Below are positions 17,743 through 28,324 of a DNA stretch of 64,000 nt, in pieces. Source of the DNA: Candidatus Methylophosphatis roskildensis. Its GTDB lineage: Bacteria; Pseudomonadota; Gammaproteobacteria; Burkholderiales; Rhodocyclaceae. The stretch covers positions 682,001 through 746,000 of the forward strand of contig JADJEV010000004.1 in assembly GCA_016708905.1 (NCBI GenBank). Direction: 5' to 3'. Numbering within the stretch: the stretch's first letter is position 1; each line of letters begins with the position of its first letter. Under the pieces are notes generated by a model that ran no database searches, was not told the DNA's origin, and saw nothing but the letters and a program-made list of their open reading frames with translations. The position numbers and the translations under genes were made by a program.

Positions 17743-17806
17743 CGCAGCTTCCGGTTTCCGTGTCCCTTGCGGGATGATAGCGGCGCGGCGGCACCGGGAA
17801 ACACTC

Positions 17807-17852
17807 TTTACTTCGCTTTACCTGCCTTTACATGGCGCCGACGCCCCTTTAC
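17807..17852 (-). promoter_or_regulatory. CpxR-like box array
   Basis: TTTAC (GTAAA on the minus strand) occurs at 17807, 17817 and 17827, an exact 10-bp period, and again at 17848. GTAAA-N5-GTAAA is the CpxR consensus. The array lies between the response regulator gene (start 17742) and the Spy-like gene (start 17941). Confidence 0.75.
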
Positions 17853-17940
17853 GCGCGGTGCGCCCACACTTTGTCCCCACAGGCCGCGCTCGCAAGGCCG
17901 CCCGTACTAACCCGACTGCCATATCGACCAGGAGCCTCGA

Positions 17941-18432
17941 ATGAACAAGCACACCGTTACCCGTTTGCTGATCGCCAGCAGCATCGCCCTCGCGGTGCCG
18001 CTGGCCGCTCACGCCGATCCGATGATGGATGGGTGGGGCGGACGGATGCACCGGCATGGCGCACACGGCATGTTCGGCGCCGATGATTTCCCGCGATTTC
18101 TGCGCGGTCTGAACCTTACCGACGCCCAGCGCGAGAAGGTCAAGACCATCGTCCAGGCTCAGGCGCCCGCGATGCAGGAGAAGGCCAAGGAGGCGCGCAA
18201 CGCGCGCATGGAATTGTGGTCTCTTTCCACGTCCGGGCAATACGACGAGGCGAAGGCCAAGTCGCTTGCCGACGGCGGTACCAAGGCCATGGCGGAGATC
18301 GCGCTGATGCGCGCGCGCAGCGGCAGCCAGATCTACCAAGTGCTGACGCCCGAGCAGCAGACGCAGCTCAAGCAAAGGATGGAGAGCTTCAAGTCGCGGC
18401 GCGTGGACGGCGACAAGCCTCCGCGCAGTTGA
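17941..18432 (+). CDS. Spy/CpxP-like periplasmic protein
   Basis: A 163-residue protein. MNKHTVTRLLIASSIALAVP and the following LAAHA form a clear signal peptide. The mature part begins DPMMDGWGGRMHRHGAHG and has two LTxxQ motifs, LTDAQREKV and LTPEQQTQL, framing a helical region, as in Spy and CpxP. These proteins act as periplasmic chaperones or as negative feedback on the Cpx sensor. The His/Met-rich N-terminus could bind metal. It lies behind the CpxR-like boxes and ahead of an efflux operon, 204 bases from the outer membrane component. Confidence 0.85.
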   Translation: MNKHTVTRLLIASSIALAVPLAAHADPMMDGWGGRMHRHGAHGMFGADDFPRFLRGLNLTDAQREKVKTIVQAQAPAMQEKAKEARNARMELWSLSTSGQYDEAKAKSLADGGTKAMAEIALMRARSGSQIYQVLTPEQQTQLKQRMESFKSRRVDGDKPPRS

Positions 18433-18635
18433 ACGTCGATGGTACTCTGCGCACCAGCGTCTTCGCCTGGGAACTCAGCGTCCGACATGAACCGAGAGCC
18501 GGCGGTTTCGCATGCGAAAGTCATGACCAAGTGCTGCGATCCCTCATCCCCGGACCTTATCCTGGAGAGAGAAGGAAGAAAGCCCCTCTCTTTCCGGGCG
18601 AGGGGGCGAGGTGAGGGCGATCCTGGGTGGGATCC

Positions 18636-20096
18636 ATGCACATAAGATCGCAGCGGCCGGCGCCTTGCTCGTCGCGAAAGGATGCCCGGCTTGGTGCGGC
18701 GGCGAGCCTGCTGCTGGCGGGGCTGGCCGGCTGTGCGGCGGTCGGGCCGGATTACCGCGAGCCGGCGCTGACGCTGCCCGCCACCTGGCACCGTTCCGTC
18801 AGCTCCGGGGAGGCGGCGAGCGCGGAGTCGGCCGGGAACCTGTCACGCTGGTGGCAGCGGCTGAACGATCCGACCCTGTCCGCGCTGATCGACAGGGCGC
18901 TCGCGAGCAGCACCGACTTGCGCACCGCCCAAGCCAAGCTGCGCGAGGCACGCGCCCGCCGCGCGTTGGCCAGCGCGAATCTGTTTCCGACGCTGAGCGC
19001 ATCGGCATCGGGTAGCCGCGCGAAGAGTGGCGCCGAAGCCGGCAGCGGCTCGACCAGCGAACTCTACCGCGCCGGCTTCGATGCGGCTTGGGAACCCGAC
19101 GTCTTCGGCGGCAACCGCCGCGGCGTCGAAGCGGCGCAGGCCGATCTCGAATCCTCCGCCGCGCGCATGTATGCGACCCAGGTATCGGTCGCGGCCGAAG
19201 TGGCGCTCAACTACGTCGAAGTGCGCGCATTCCAGGCGCGGCTTGCCATCGCCCGGAGCAATCTCGCCAGCCAGTCGGAAACCTTGCAGCTCACCGACTG
19301 GCGCGCCCAGGCCGGGCTCGTCAGCTCGCTCGACGTGGAGCAGTCGCGCGCCAACCGCGAGCAGACGCGCGCGCAGATCCCGAGCCTGGAGACCAGTCTG
19401 GCCGAGGCCGAACACCGCCTCGCCATCCTCCTGGGGCAGGCGCCCGGCGCCGTGCATGATCAGCTCGCCGCAGCGGCGCCGATTCCCGTGGTGCCCGATC
19501 GAGTGGCGGTGGGCATTCCGGCCGACACCTTGCACCAGCGGCCCGACGTGCGTGCGGCAGAGCGACAGCTCGCTGCGGAAACCGCGCGCGTCGGCCAGGC
19601 GGTGGCGGCGCGCTACCCGAGCTTCAACCTGAGCGGTTCCATCGGCCTCGAGGCGCTCACCCTCGGCGCACTCGGCAGCAGCGATGCGATTGCCCGCTCG
19701 CTTTTGGCAAGCGTCGCCGCGACCATCTTCGACGGCGGGCGGCTGCGCCAGAAAGTGGAAATCCAGAGCGCAGTCCAGGAGCAGGCGCTGGTCGCCTACG
19801 AGGCGGCCGTCCTCTCTGCCCTGGAAGAGGTCGAGAACGCGCTGGTGGCGCTGGCAAACAGCCGTCAGCGCGAGGCCGCGCTGCGCAGCGCCGCGGAGGC
19901 CGCGCGCAACGCGGCATTGCTGGCGCGCCAGCGCTACGAGAGCGGTCTGATCGACTTTCAGACCGTGCTCGACACCGAGCGCACCGTGCTGACGATCGAA
20001 GACAGCCAGGCGAGTTCACAAGCCGAAGGCGCAACGGCGCTGGTCCAGCTCTACAAGGCGCTGGGCGGAGGATGGTCGGCACGGAGCGCCGAATGA
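18636..20096 (+). CDS. RND-type outer membrane efflux lipoprotein (NodT/OprM family)
   Basis: A 486-residue TolC-like channel. The start taken is the ATG at 18636. The signal sequence ends LLLAGLAGCAAVGPDY, with LAGC a lipobox, so the mature protein starts at a lipid-modified Cys. Two repeats of the outer membrane efflux domain follow (STDLRTAQAKLREARAR, AGFDAAWEPDVFGGNRRGVE; then QRPDVRAAERQLAAETARVG, RYPSFNLSGSIGLEAL, FDGGRLRQKVE). It forms the outer membrane duct for the MacAB-like pump encoded next. A degenerate CCCTC/GAGGG palindrome lies upstream at about 18560-18615. Confidence 0.9.
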   Translation: MHIRSQRPAPCSSRKDARLGAAASLLLAGLAGCAAVGPDYREPALTLPATWHRSVSSGEAASAESAGNLSRWWQRLNDPTLSALIDRALASSTDLRTAQAKLREARARRALASANLFPTLSASASGSRAKSGAEAGSGSTSELYRAGFDAAWEPDVFGGNRRGVEAAQADLESSAARMYATQVSVAAEVALNYVEVRAFQARLAIARSNLASQSETLQLTDWRAQAGLVSSLDVEQSRANREQTRAQIPSLETSLAEAEHRLAILLGQAPGAVHDQLAAAAPIPVVPDRVAVGIPADTLHQRPDVRAAERQLAAETARVGQAVAARYPSFNLSGSIGLEALTLGALGSSDAIARSLLASVAATIFDGGRLRQKVEIQSAVQEQALVAYEAAVLSALEEVENALVALANSRQREAALRSAAEAARNAALLARQRYESGLIDFQTVLDTERTVLTIEDSQASSQAEGATALVQLYKALGGGWSARSAE

Positions 20097-20103
20097 TATT
20101 CGA

Positions 20104-20188
20104 GTAGGTTGGGATGGCCAAGAAACCCCGACGAATCCCGCTGACGGGCGGGTGGATGTTGGAGTTCGCCGCGCTCACCCCAACCTGC
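20104..20188. repeat. Diverged copy of the GTAGGTTGGG repeat
   Basis: Starts GTAGGTTGGG and ends CCCAACCTGC, with an unrelated interior compared with 9065-9140. It sits between the channel gene and the adaptor gene, so some transcripts may be attenuated there. Confidence 0.6.
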
Positions 20189-20226
20189 GAAGAACTTTGA
20201 GCGACGAATAGAGACTCAACCACGCG

Positions 20227-21521
20227 ATGAACGAAACTACCACACAGACAGACGAACTCACCAAGATCCTCGGCTCGGGTCGCCACGGCGGGCTATTGGG
20301 CAAATACGGACGCTGGCTGGCCGCGGTGGCCTTGCTCGCCGCGGTTGCCCTCGGCTATTGGTTCTACAAGTCGGGACAAGACGCGCAAGCGCCGCGCTAC
20401 CAGACCGAGGAGCTGTCGCGGGGCGATCTGGTCGTCACCGTGTCGGCCACCGGCAACCTGCAGCCCACCAACCAGGTGGACGTCGGCAGCGAGCTCTCCG
20501 GAACCGTCGAAACCGTGCTGGTCGACGACAACGATCGCGTGAAGAAGTGGCAGGTGCTGGCGCGCCTCGACGTTTCCAAGCTTCAGGACCAGGTGGCCAA
20601 GTCCCGCGGAGCGCTCGAAGCGGCTGAAGCCCAGGTGCTGCAGACGCAGGCCACCGTCGACGAGGCGCGGGCGAATCTCACGCGGCTCAAGCAGGTGGCC
20701 GAGCTCTCCGGCGGCAAGGTGCCGTCCAAGGCCGAGCTCGAGACCGGCGAGGCGACGCTCAAGCGCGCGCTGGCGAACGCGACCAACGCCCGCGCCGCGG
20801 TGGGCCAGGCCCGTGCAACCCTCAGGTCGGACCAGACCAATCTGTCCAAGGCCTCGATTCGCTCGCCCATCGACGGCGTGGTGCTGACGCGCAAGGTGGA
20901 ACCGGGCCAGACCGTGGCCGCCTCGCTGCAAGTGGCGACCCTGTTCACCTTGGCCGAGGATTTGTCGCAGATGAAGCTGGAGGTGGATGTGGACGAGGCG
21001 GACGTGGGGCAGGTGCGCGAGGGCCAGAGCGCCAGCTTCAGCGTGGATGCCTATCCTGGTCGCAAGTATCCATCCCGCATCACGCGGGTGGGCTTCGGCT
21101 CCCAGACTAAGGAGGGCGTCGTCTCCTACCTGACGGTGCTGGCGGTGAACAACGACGACCTGAGCCTGCGCCCGGGGATGACCGCCACCGCCGAGATCAC
21201 CACCGTGAAGCGCGACAATGCGCTGCTGGTGCCCAACGCTGCGCTGCGCTTCTCTCCTCCCGCCCCGGAGAAGCCCAGCAGCGCGAGCGGCGGCGGGCTG
21301 GTCGCGAAGCTCATGCCGCGCCCGCCGCGCAGCGCACCGCGCAATCCCGCAAGCGGCGCCGGCGGCAAGAACGGCGCGCATCAAGTATGGGTTGTGCGCG
21401 ACGGACAGCCGGCCGCAGTCCCGGTCAGCGTCGGCGCCAGCGACGGGCGCATGAGCGAGGTGACCGGCGGCGGGCTGGAGCCGGGAATGCAAGTGATCAC
21501 CGAAAGCGTGGGTGCGCGGCA

Positions 21522-21525
<4 letters not shown>
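20227..21525 (+). CDS. macA: MacA-like periplasmic adaptor (membrane fusion protein)
   Basis: A 432-residue adaptor. One N-terminal membrane helix (WLAAVALLAAVALGYWFY) is followed by a lipoyl half-motif (LVVTVSATGNLQPTNQVDVG), an alpha-hairpin coiled coil (LEAAEAQVLQTQATVDEAR and neighbours), the second lipoyl half (IRSPIDGVVLTRKVEPGQTV), a beta-barrel and a membrane-proximal domain. The region ~355-390 carries an Ala/Pro/Ser-rich insert (RPPRSAPRNPASGAGGK) that is unusual. It bridges the ABC pump to the outer membrane channel. Its stop overlaps the ATPase start (21522-21525). Confidence 0.88.
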
Positions 21526-22321
<796 letters not shown>

Positions 22322-22322
<1 letters not shown>

Positions 22323-23521
22323 TGTTGTGGAATGCGCTGCTGCTGTCGCTGCGGGAGATCCGGCGCAACCTGATGCGCTCCTTCCTCACCACGCTGGGCA
22401 TCGTGATCGGTGTCTCCGCGGTCATCACCATGGTGACTTTGGGCAACGGCGCCACGCGTTCGGTGCAGGATCAGATCGCGAGCATGGGCAGCAACCTGCT
22501 GATTGTGCGCCCCGGCCAGCGCATGGGGCCGCCCGAAGGCGCGCCGAACTTCAAGCTCCTCGATGTCGAGGCGATCCAGACGCAGGTGAGCGCCGCCAGC
22601 GCCGTGGCACCCGTGAGCAGCAAGAGCGTGACCGCGGTGCGCATGGCGAAGAACTGGACCACCAGCGTGACGGGAACCAGCAATGCCTACTTCCGGGCGG
22701 GCAACTGGCGGCTGGCCGACGGCCGCAACTTCAGCGAGGCCGAGGAGCGCGCCGGCAAGGCGGTCTGCGTGATCGGCGAGACGGTGCGCCGGGAGCTCTT
22801 CGGCAGCCAGAATCCGGTCGGCGACCAGATCCGCATCAAGCAGTTCGCCTGTGAGGTAATCGGCCTCCTGGCGGGAAAGGGGCAGTCGGCCTTCGGGCGC
22901 GACCAGGACGACACCATCGTCATGCCGCTGCGCACGCTGCAGCGCCGCCTCACCGGCACCCAGGACGTGAACTCCGTGATGGTGTCGGTGAAGGACGGGA
23001 TGTCCACCGACACGGCGAAGGAGCAAGTCGCGCTGCTCATGCGCGAGCGGCGCAAGATCGGCGACAACGAGAACGACAATTTCATGGTCATGGACACGCG
23101 GCAGATCGCCGACGCCCTCACCAGCACCACCACGGTAATGACCGCCCTGCTCGGCGCCGTCGCGGCGGTGAGCCTGCTGGTGGGCGGCATCGGCATCATG
23201 AACATCATGCTGGTGTCGGTCACCGAGCGCACGCGCGAGATCGGCATCCGGCTCGCCATCGGCGCGCTCGAGCGCGAGGTGCTGCTGCAGTTCCTGATCG
23301 AGGCGGTCGTGCTGGCCGCGCTCGGCGGCCTGGTCGGCATCGCGATCGCCACCGCCGCCTCGATCGTATTGGCGCAGGCGATGCAGGTGCCCTACCTGTT
23401 CAATCCGGGGATCAATCTGCTGTCCTTCGCCTTTTCCGCCGCGATCGGCGTGATCTTCGGCTACTTTCCGGCACGCCGCGCGGCGCAACTCGACCCGATC
23501 GAGGCGTTGCGCCACGAGTGA
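22322..23521 (+). CDS. MacB-like ABC transporter permease
   Basis: A 399-residue permease. The N-terminal helix lies in SFLTTLGIVIGVSAVITMVT, followed by the MacB-type periplasmic core domain (~50-260) and a C-terminal FtsX domain with three helices (VMTALLGAVAAVSLLVGGIG, FLIEAVVLAALGGLVGIAIA, LLSFAFSAAIGVIFGYFPA), ending RAAQLDPIEALRHE, the usual family tail. It forms the mechanotransmission dimer with the ATPase and adaptor. This is the last gene of the operon; the next ~480 bases hold duplicated debris. Confidence 0.93.
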
Positions 23522-23742
23522 CGGTCGGTCGGGTGGGAGCCGGCCACCCGCGCTTCTGCGACGAGCCAGACCGCCCCGGCCATGACGGGCGGGCGATCGA
23601 GCCGCCCGACACGACCGACAAGAACCAGTATGCGGTCGTCTCCGGGTAGAAGTCGTGAATCCGGATTGGCGTCCGGACGCGGGCTGTCGCGGCGTTCGCC
23701 TGGTCTCGCCCCGCCCGGCTTGCGCTTTGTCGGGATGCAGCG

Positions 23743-23828
23743 GAACGCGCGAGCGGGCCGACACCGTGGCTCGAACAGAAGGCGGCCCGCTATCCGGACG
23801 TTCCATTGCCCGCGGATCTACGCTGATA
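23743..23828 (+). pseudogene. Remnant of a second anti-sigma-like gene 3' end
   Basis: GCGGAACGCGCGAGCGGG to ACGCTGA matches 14997-15176 except that about 88 bases are missing between two CCCGCT repeats. The match includes CTCGAACAGAAGGCGGCCCG and the terminal CCATTGCCCG...CGCTGA. No long frame leads into it. The bases 23522-23742 between the permease stop and this remnant hold nothing I recognise. Confidence 0.75.
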
Positions 23829-24194
23829 CCGAGTGGCTGGCCTGCGAGCCGCATAGGATGGTCATCTGCGGCATGCCGGCCCGCTAATCAAGCAACCATG
23901 CGCCTTCCAGGATAGGGTGCTTGCAGACCGCCATTCCATGCGGCCCTTGAGGGCAGGCGATCGACGGCTCGGTCGGAGTCAGTTTCGGCCGCCGCGGCTC
24001 ACCACTTCTCGCCAAAGGGCCGCGCTTCGACCTCGAAACTCCACGCCGAGCGGTCGTGCCGGGTCAGCGACAGCGCGATGTCGGCGACAGCCTCCGGCCT
24101 GACGAAAAAATCCTCGCTGCGGTCGGGGAAGCTCGCGCGTGTCTGTGGTCCGCCGACCACGCCGTCGATGATGATCAGCGAGACGTGCACTCCT
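23789..24194. repeat. Right copy (B) of the duplicated segment
   Basis: Matches 15138-15545 base for base with scattered substitutions and the same orientation, covering the anti-sigma tail remnant, the intergenic repeat and the SDR 3' end. Copies A and B are direct repeats flanking the two-component/efflux block of about 8.2 kb. Confidence 0.88.
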
Positions 24195-24718
24195 TTCGGC
24201 CACAGGTGTCGCGCCAGCGATTGGGCGAGTGCGCGCTGGGCGGCCTTGGCCTGAGCGAACGCAGCGGTTCCGGCGACGCCACGCAGTGACGCGGTGGCGC
24301 CCACCACAATGATGCTGCCGCGACCGCGCGCCGTCATCGCGGGAATCACCTGGCGCGCCGCCACAAACAGGCCGAACGTATTGATCCGCCAGGCTGCTTC
24401 GAACGCCTCGGCGGAGACGCTTTCGACATCGCCCCAGACCCCGCTGCCGGCGTTGTAGATCAGGGTGTCGACGGGGCCCTGTTCGGCCTCGATCTTCGCG
24501 AACACCGTCTCGACCGACGCTGCGTCGGCCGCGTCGCACGGGTAGGCGCGAGCCAGCGGAAGCTCGGCCGCCAGCGCCTCGATCCGCGCGGGTCGGCGGG
24601 CCAACAGCGCTACGGCGTAGCCCTCGAGCGCGAAGCGTCTGGCGAAAGCCTCGCCATTGCCGGGGCCGACGCCGACGACAACACAAACGGGGTGCTGCGC
24701 TTCGCTGTCAGAATTCAT
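23999..24718 (-). CDS. Short-chain dehydrogenase/reductase with Phe at the catalytic Tyr position
   Basis: A 239-residue classical-length SDR. The N-terminus has VVVGVGPGNGEAFARRFA (a GxxxGxG-like cofactor loop), then LLARRPARIEAL and LIYNAGSGVWG (NAG motif). The active-site serine is probably in VGATASLRG. The expected YxxxK is FAQAK, with Phe in place of Tyr. The C-terminus VHVSLIIIDGVVGGP follows. Loss of the Tyr would remove normal acid-base chemistry, so it may be a non-canonical or binding-only member. A partly deleted duplicate lies at 15350-15600. Confidence 0.82.
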   Translation of the reverse strand: MNSDSEAQHPVCVVVGVGPGNGEAFARRFALEGYAVALLARRPARIEALAAELPLARAYPCDAADAASVETVFAKIEAEQGPVDTLIYNAGSGVWGDVESVSAEAFEAAWRINTFGLFVAARQVIPAMTARGRGSIIVVGATASLRGVAGTAAFAQAKAAQRALAQSLARHLWPKGVHVSLIIIDGVVGGPQTRASFPDRSEDFFVRPEAVADIALSLTRHDRSAWSFEVEARPFGEKW

Positions 24719-24876
24719 GACTGTTTCTTTCCTTTCCGCGCGGGCAAAGCCCGCCAGCGGTTCGATTCAATGGCCCGACGCGTTCGTCGCCAGTCTGCGC
24801 CACGGGGCCGCGCTGGTGGCGAGAAAATCGACGTCCCGTATTCCGGCCCTACTCGCGTGACTCGTGCAATATCCGG

Positions 24877-26454
24877 CTAGACGCCGCCGCGTTCGAGCAG
24901 GTAGAGATCGGCGCTGGCGGTCTTTTCGAGCCGCCGGGCGACGCGCAACCGGGTCTTGCGGCCGCGATTGGTGACGGTGAACTCGATGCCCGGCCATACC
25001 GTGTCATGGGCGGCGAGCAGCGCCGGGGCATTCTTCTGGCTCGGCAGCTTGAGCAGCAGGATGGCACGGACTTCGCGCATCGCTCCGCGGCGGTCGACCT
25101 GGGTCTCGGGAACGGAGAAGCTGATGGCCAGCGGCCGCCCGGCGAGGGCTTCGAGCCCCATCACCAGCCTGCGGCCCTTGGCGGAAAGCGCACGGCGGGC
25201 CAAACAGGCCTGCACGGTGCCACGATCGTGCGGGCGCAGGGCCACCAGTTCGCCGACCCGGACTTCGGTTGCCCCACCAGCGACCAGGCGCAGCGCGAAG
25301 CCGCTCGGGCTTTCGTTGAGGATCACCCATTCGGAGACGTCTTCGGCCGGTGTTTCGGGCTCGCCGCGCTCGGTCTGCCACCGGCGATAGGCCGCACCGT
25401 CGAGAAAGCCCCGCACCGATTCGAATCCGGCGACCAGGTCGACGCGCGGGTGAAAGCGCGCACGGTGGTACTTGCGCATGGCCGGTGCGCCCCAGCAGCC
25501 CATCATGGCTCTGAGCATCGCCAGGTATTGCGGCTGGCGCGCCACCAGCGGCAGGCCGAGCTGCGCCGGAACGATGTTCGCTTCGAGTCCGCGGACGTGT
25601 TCACCGAGCTTGCGGATCAGCGCGGTGCAATCGAGGATCAGATCCTGCGGTGTCGGCTGCACGGCGTGCCACTTGGCGAGCGAGCGGCCGGCCACACGGT
25701 CGTCGTGGTCGACCAGGAACACGCCGCCGCTGCCGGCCTTGCCGGTCAGCATGCTGCCGGCATCACCGAGCACGGCCAGTTCGCCGTGGCGTTCGATGTA
25801 GAAGCGGACCCGGTCGAGTTCGCCCGGCTTGTGTCGTGCCGGATCGGCGAACGCCATCAGCAGGGCGCGCCGGTATAACAGTTCGATGGTGAAGCCGTTG
25901 ATGATGGTCTCTCCGGCGAAACCGCCATCGCGCGCGATGCGGTAGAGCCGGTGCATCGCGGTCCACGCCGAGCGCGACCCGCCTGAATAGACGCGGTAGG
26001 ACAGCATCAGCCGCCGGGCGTGTGAGGCCATGCCGCGCAGCGTGGCGCTGCGCAAGGGCTTGGCAAAGCCCAGGCCGAGCCATTTGCCGGAGACCTCGAC
26101 CGCGATCTTCGAATAGCCGTATCCGAATTCCTTGAGCAGGCGATTGGCCTGCTCGATCAGCGCATCGGCTTGCGCCGACAGCGGCAGGCTGGCCCGACCG
26201 AGCTTTTCCTCGATCTGCGGCAGCACCTCGGCCGCGGTTTCGTAGAGCAGATCGTAGAGCCGGATGCGCTTGCGAACGGCGGGCTCGCGCGAACGCACGA
26301 GCGCAGCCCGATCGGCAATCGCAGTGGCAGCGGCCAGTGGCTTGGTCAGCGGCAATCTGGCAAGCCAGGCCCGCATGGCATCGGGTCTCAGCTCAGGGTC
26401 ATCGGCCTGGGCTGACTCGGGCATCAGGTATTGGCGCAGCAAACGCATCGGCAT
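24877..26454 (-). CDS. PilZ-domain-like protein of unknown role
   Basis: A 525-residue protein (start 26454 or the Met at 26448) with no signal peptide. The N-terminal two thirds are helical with VRKRIRLYDLLYETAAEVLP and LLKEFGYGYSKIAVEVSGKW. The last third contains RKYHRARFHPRVD and WVILNESPSGFALRLV, which resemble the RxxxR and D/NxSxxG halves of a PilZ domain, so c-di-GMP binding is possible. It stands alone: the SDR lies downstream and the next gene upstream is divergent. No closer function is visible. Confidence 0.55.
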   Translation of the reverse strand: MPMRLLRQYLMPESAQADDPELRPDAMRAWLARLPLTKPLAAATAIADRAALVRSREPAVRKRIRLYDLLYETAAEVLPQIEEKLGRASLPLSAQADALIEQANRLLKEFGYGYSKIAVEVSGKWLGLGFAKPLRSATLRGMASHARRLMLSYRVYSGGSRSAWTAMHRLYRIARDGGFAGETIINGFTIELLYRRALLMAFADPARHKPGELDRVRFYIERHGELAVLGDAGSMLTGKAGSGGVFLVDHDDRVAGRSLAKWHAVQPTPQDLILDCTALIRKLGEHVRGLEANIVPAQLGLPLVARQPQYLAMLRAMMGCWGAPAMRKYHRARFHPRVDLVAGFESVRGFLDGAAYRRWQTERGEPETPAEDVSEWVILNESPSGFALRLVAGGATEVRVGELVALRPHDRGTVQACLARRALSAKGRRLVMGLEALAGRPLAISFSVPETQVDRRGAMREVRAILLLKLPSQKNAPALLAAHDTVWPGIEFTVTNRGRKTRLRVARRLEKTASADLYLLERGGV

Positions 26455-26640
26455 TGCGGTGATGCCGGGTGCAATTCCCGGCTGGTGTTTGTTATGTCAG
26501 GGGGCGAGTCCGGGTGGCGGCCAGCTTCCGGCGGCGCCTTTGTCTGACTGGCCGTCGCGACGGACAGCGCAATTTAACCCCAATCCAGCCCGAATATCGT
26601 TTCTACCGCTGCAATCTTGCCCGATCTTCCGGAGAAAACC

Positions 26641-27432
26641 ATGCACAAGTACCTCGCGCGTCTGGCTTTGGCTGTGGCTGCGTGCGCCGTGGCACACACT
26701 GTTTCCGCCTCGGCATTGCTCGACGTCGAGATCGTCGCGCGCAGCGATGGCCGCGTATTGCCTTCATGGCGCCATCAGGGCCGCCTGTGGGTGGCAGGCA
26801 ATCCCGGCGAGGCCTATGCCGTGCGGCTCGTCAACCGCAGCCCGGGCCGTGTGCTGGCGGTGCTTTCGGTGGACGGCGTCAATGCCGTGAGCGGCGAAAC
26901 GGCGGCCGCCCTGCAGTCCGGCTACGTCCTGAGCGCCGGCCGCTCGGCCGAAGTGCGCGGCTGGCGCAAAAGCCTCGACGAAGTCGCCCAGTTTACCTTC
27001 ACCCGGCTTTCCGACAGCTACGCGGCGCGCACCGGGCGGCCGGACAATGTTGGTGTCATCGGTGTGGCGCTATTCCGCGAGGCGCCCATGCCGGGCGTCT
27101 GGCGCCAGGATGCGCCGGCCGTCGGACGCAGCAAGAGCGCCGCCTCGGCCAACGAAGCGGCTGGCGCGGCCGCACCGCAGGCGCGGGACGAGGTCGCGCG
27201 GGCGCCCGCCGAATCCGAGCGGCTGGGCACCGGCCACGGCGCGCGCGAACACGATCCGACCCGGTACACAGAATTTCGCCGCGCCAGCGCTGGGCCGGCC
27301 GAAACCATCGCGATCTACTACGATTCGTATCAGAATCTGCTTGCGCGGGGCATCGTGCCGCGCGAACCGCGGTACTCGGCACCGCACCCCGACCCGTTTC
27401 CGGGGCGTTTCGTGCCCGATCCGCAAGGCTGA
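26641..27432 (+). CDS. Exported protein of unknown function
   Basis: A 264-residue protein with signal peptide YLARLALAVAACAVAHTVSA. GGAG lies nine bases before the ATG. The mature part starts ALLDVEIVARSDGRVLPSWR, followed by a beta-rich domain (EAYAVRLVNRSPGRVLAVLS, YVLSAGRSAEVRGWRKS). A Pro/Ala-rich linker follows, then a C-terminal segment ending YYDSYQNLLARGIVP. The middle resembles proteins that handle surface decoration, but I do not recognise the family. It is 31 bases ahead of the EEP gene and may share its transcript. Confidence 0.6.
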   Translation: MHKYLARLALAVAACAVAHTVSASALLDVEIVARSDGRVLPSWRHQGRLWVAGNPGEAYAVRLVNRSPGRVLAVLSVDGVNAVSGETAAALQSGYVLSAGRSAEVRGWRKSLDEVAQFTFTRLSDSYAARTGRPDNVGVIGVALFREAPMPGVWRQDAPAVGRSKSAASANEAAGAAAPQARDEVARAPAESERLGTGHGAREHDPTRYTEFRRASAGPAETIAIYYDSYQNLLARGIVPREPRYSAPHPDPFPGRFVPDPQG

Positions 27433-27463
27433 GAGGCGGCTGCAGAGCGCGGAGAACGAGCGA

Positions 27464-28324
27464 ATGAAACTGATCACCTGGAATATCCAGTGGGGCAGGG
27501 GCTGCGACCGGCGCGTGGATCTCGCGCGCATTGGCCGCGTGCTGCGCGAAACCGCCGATGCCGACGTGCTGTGCCTGCAGGAAGTGGCGGTCAATTTCCC
27601 CGACCTGGCGGGTTCGAGCGGCGAGGACCAGGTGGCGCTGTTATCGTCGGCGTTCGCCGGCTATTCCGCGCACTTCGGCGCCGGCACCGACCTGCCGGAT
27701 GGTCGCGGCGGACGCAGCCGGTTCGGCAATCTGGTTCTGTCGCGGCTGCCGGTGCTGCAGGTATGGCGACATCTGCTGCCGTGGCCGGCCGATCCGGCAG
27801 TGCCGAGCATGCAGCGAGTCTGCGTCGAGGCGGTGGTCGCCGCGGCGCGCGGTCCGTTGCGCGTCATGACGACACATCTGGAATACTACTCGGCGCACCA
27901 GCGCGCCGAGCAGGTGGCCGCACTTCGTGCGCTGCACTGGGCGGCCTGCGAGCATGCGCGGCGCCCGCGCCGCGCGGGGGAGGGTGGCGCCAGCGATCCG
28001 GCCTTTGCTGTTCTGCCGCGACCGGCCAGTGCCGTGCTGTGCGGCGATTTCAACTACCCGCCGGAGGCGCCCGAGCACCTCCAGTTGCTCGCAGCGTTCG
28101 GCGATGGCACACCCGCCTGGCGCGATGCCTGGCAGATCGCCTGCCCTGGCGTGGCACATGCCGATACCGTCGGGCTGCACGGTGCGGACTGGCCTGACCA
28201 CCCGTTCTGCTGCGACTACATTTGCGTCAGCGAGGATCTCGCCGAACGGGTATCCGAGGTGCGCGTCAATCAGCAGTCGGACGCATCGGACCATCAGCCC
28301 GTGCTGCTGGAACTCGACGCCTGA
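27464..28324 (+). CDS. Endonuclease/exonuclease/phosphatase family protein
   Basis: A 286-residue member of the EEP fold. It begins MKLITWNIQWGRG and carries DADVLCLQEVAV (metal-binding Glu), RFGNLVLSRLPVL, MTTHLEYYS, AVLCGDFNYPP (D-x-N) and ASDHQPVLLEL (final D-H pair). All the catalytic elements of this Mg2+-dependent phosphodiesterase fold are visible. No signal peptide, so it acts in the cytoplasm. The substrate may be nucleic acid or a phospholipid-like molecule; sequence alone does not decide. Confidence 0.87.
   Translation: MKLITWNIQWGRGCDRRVDLARIGRVLRETADADVLCLQEVAVNFPDLAGSSGEDQVALLSSAFAGYSAHFGAGTDLPDGRGGRSRFGNLVLSRLPVLQVWRHLLPWPADPAVPSMQRVCVEAVVAAARGPLRVMTTHLEYYSAHQRAEQVAALRALHWAACEHARRPRRAGEGGASDPAFAVLPRPASAVLCGDFNYPPEAPEHLQLLAAFGDGTPAWRDAWQIACPGVAHADTVGLHGADWPDHPFCCDYICVSEDLAERVSEVRVNQQSDASDHQPVLLELDA

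Noticed and set aside
17807..17852. Short regular repeat considered as a CRISPR or iteron array
   Set aside because: The unit is only five bases with 10-bp spacing and matches the CpxR box beside a CpxR-like regulator.
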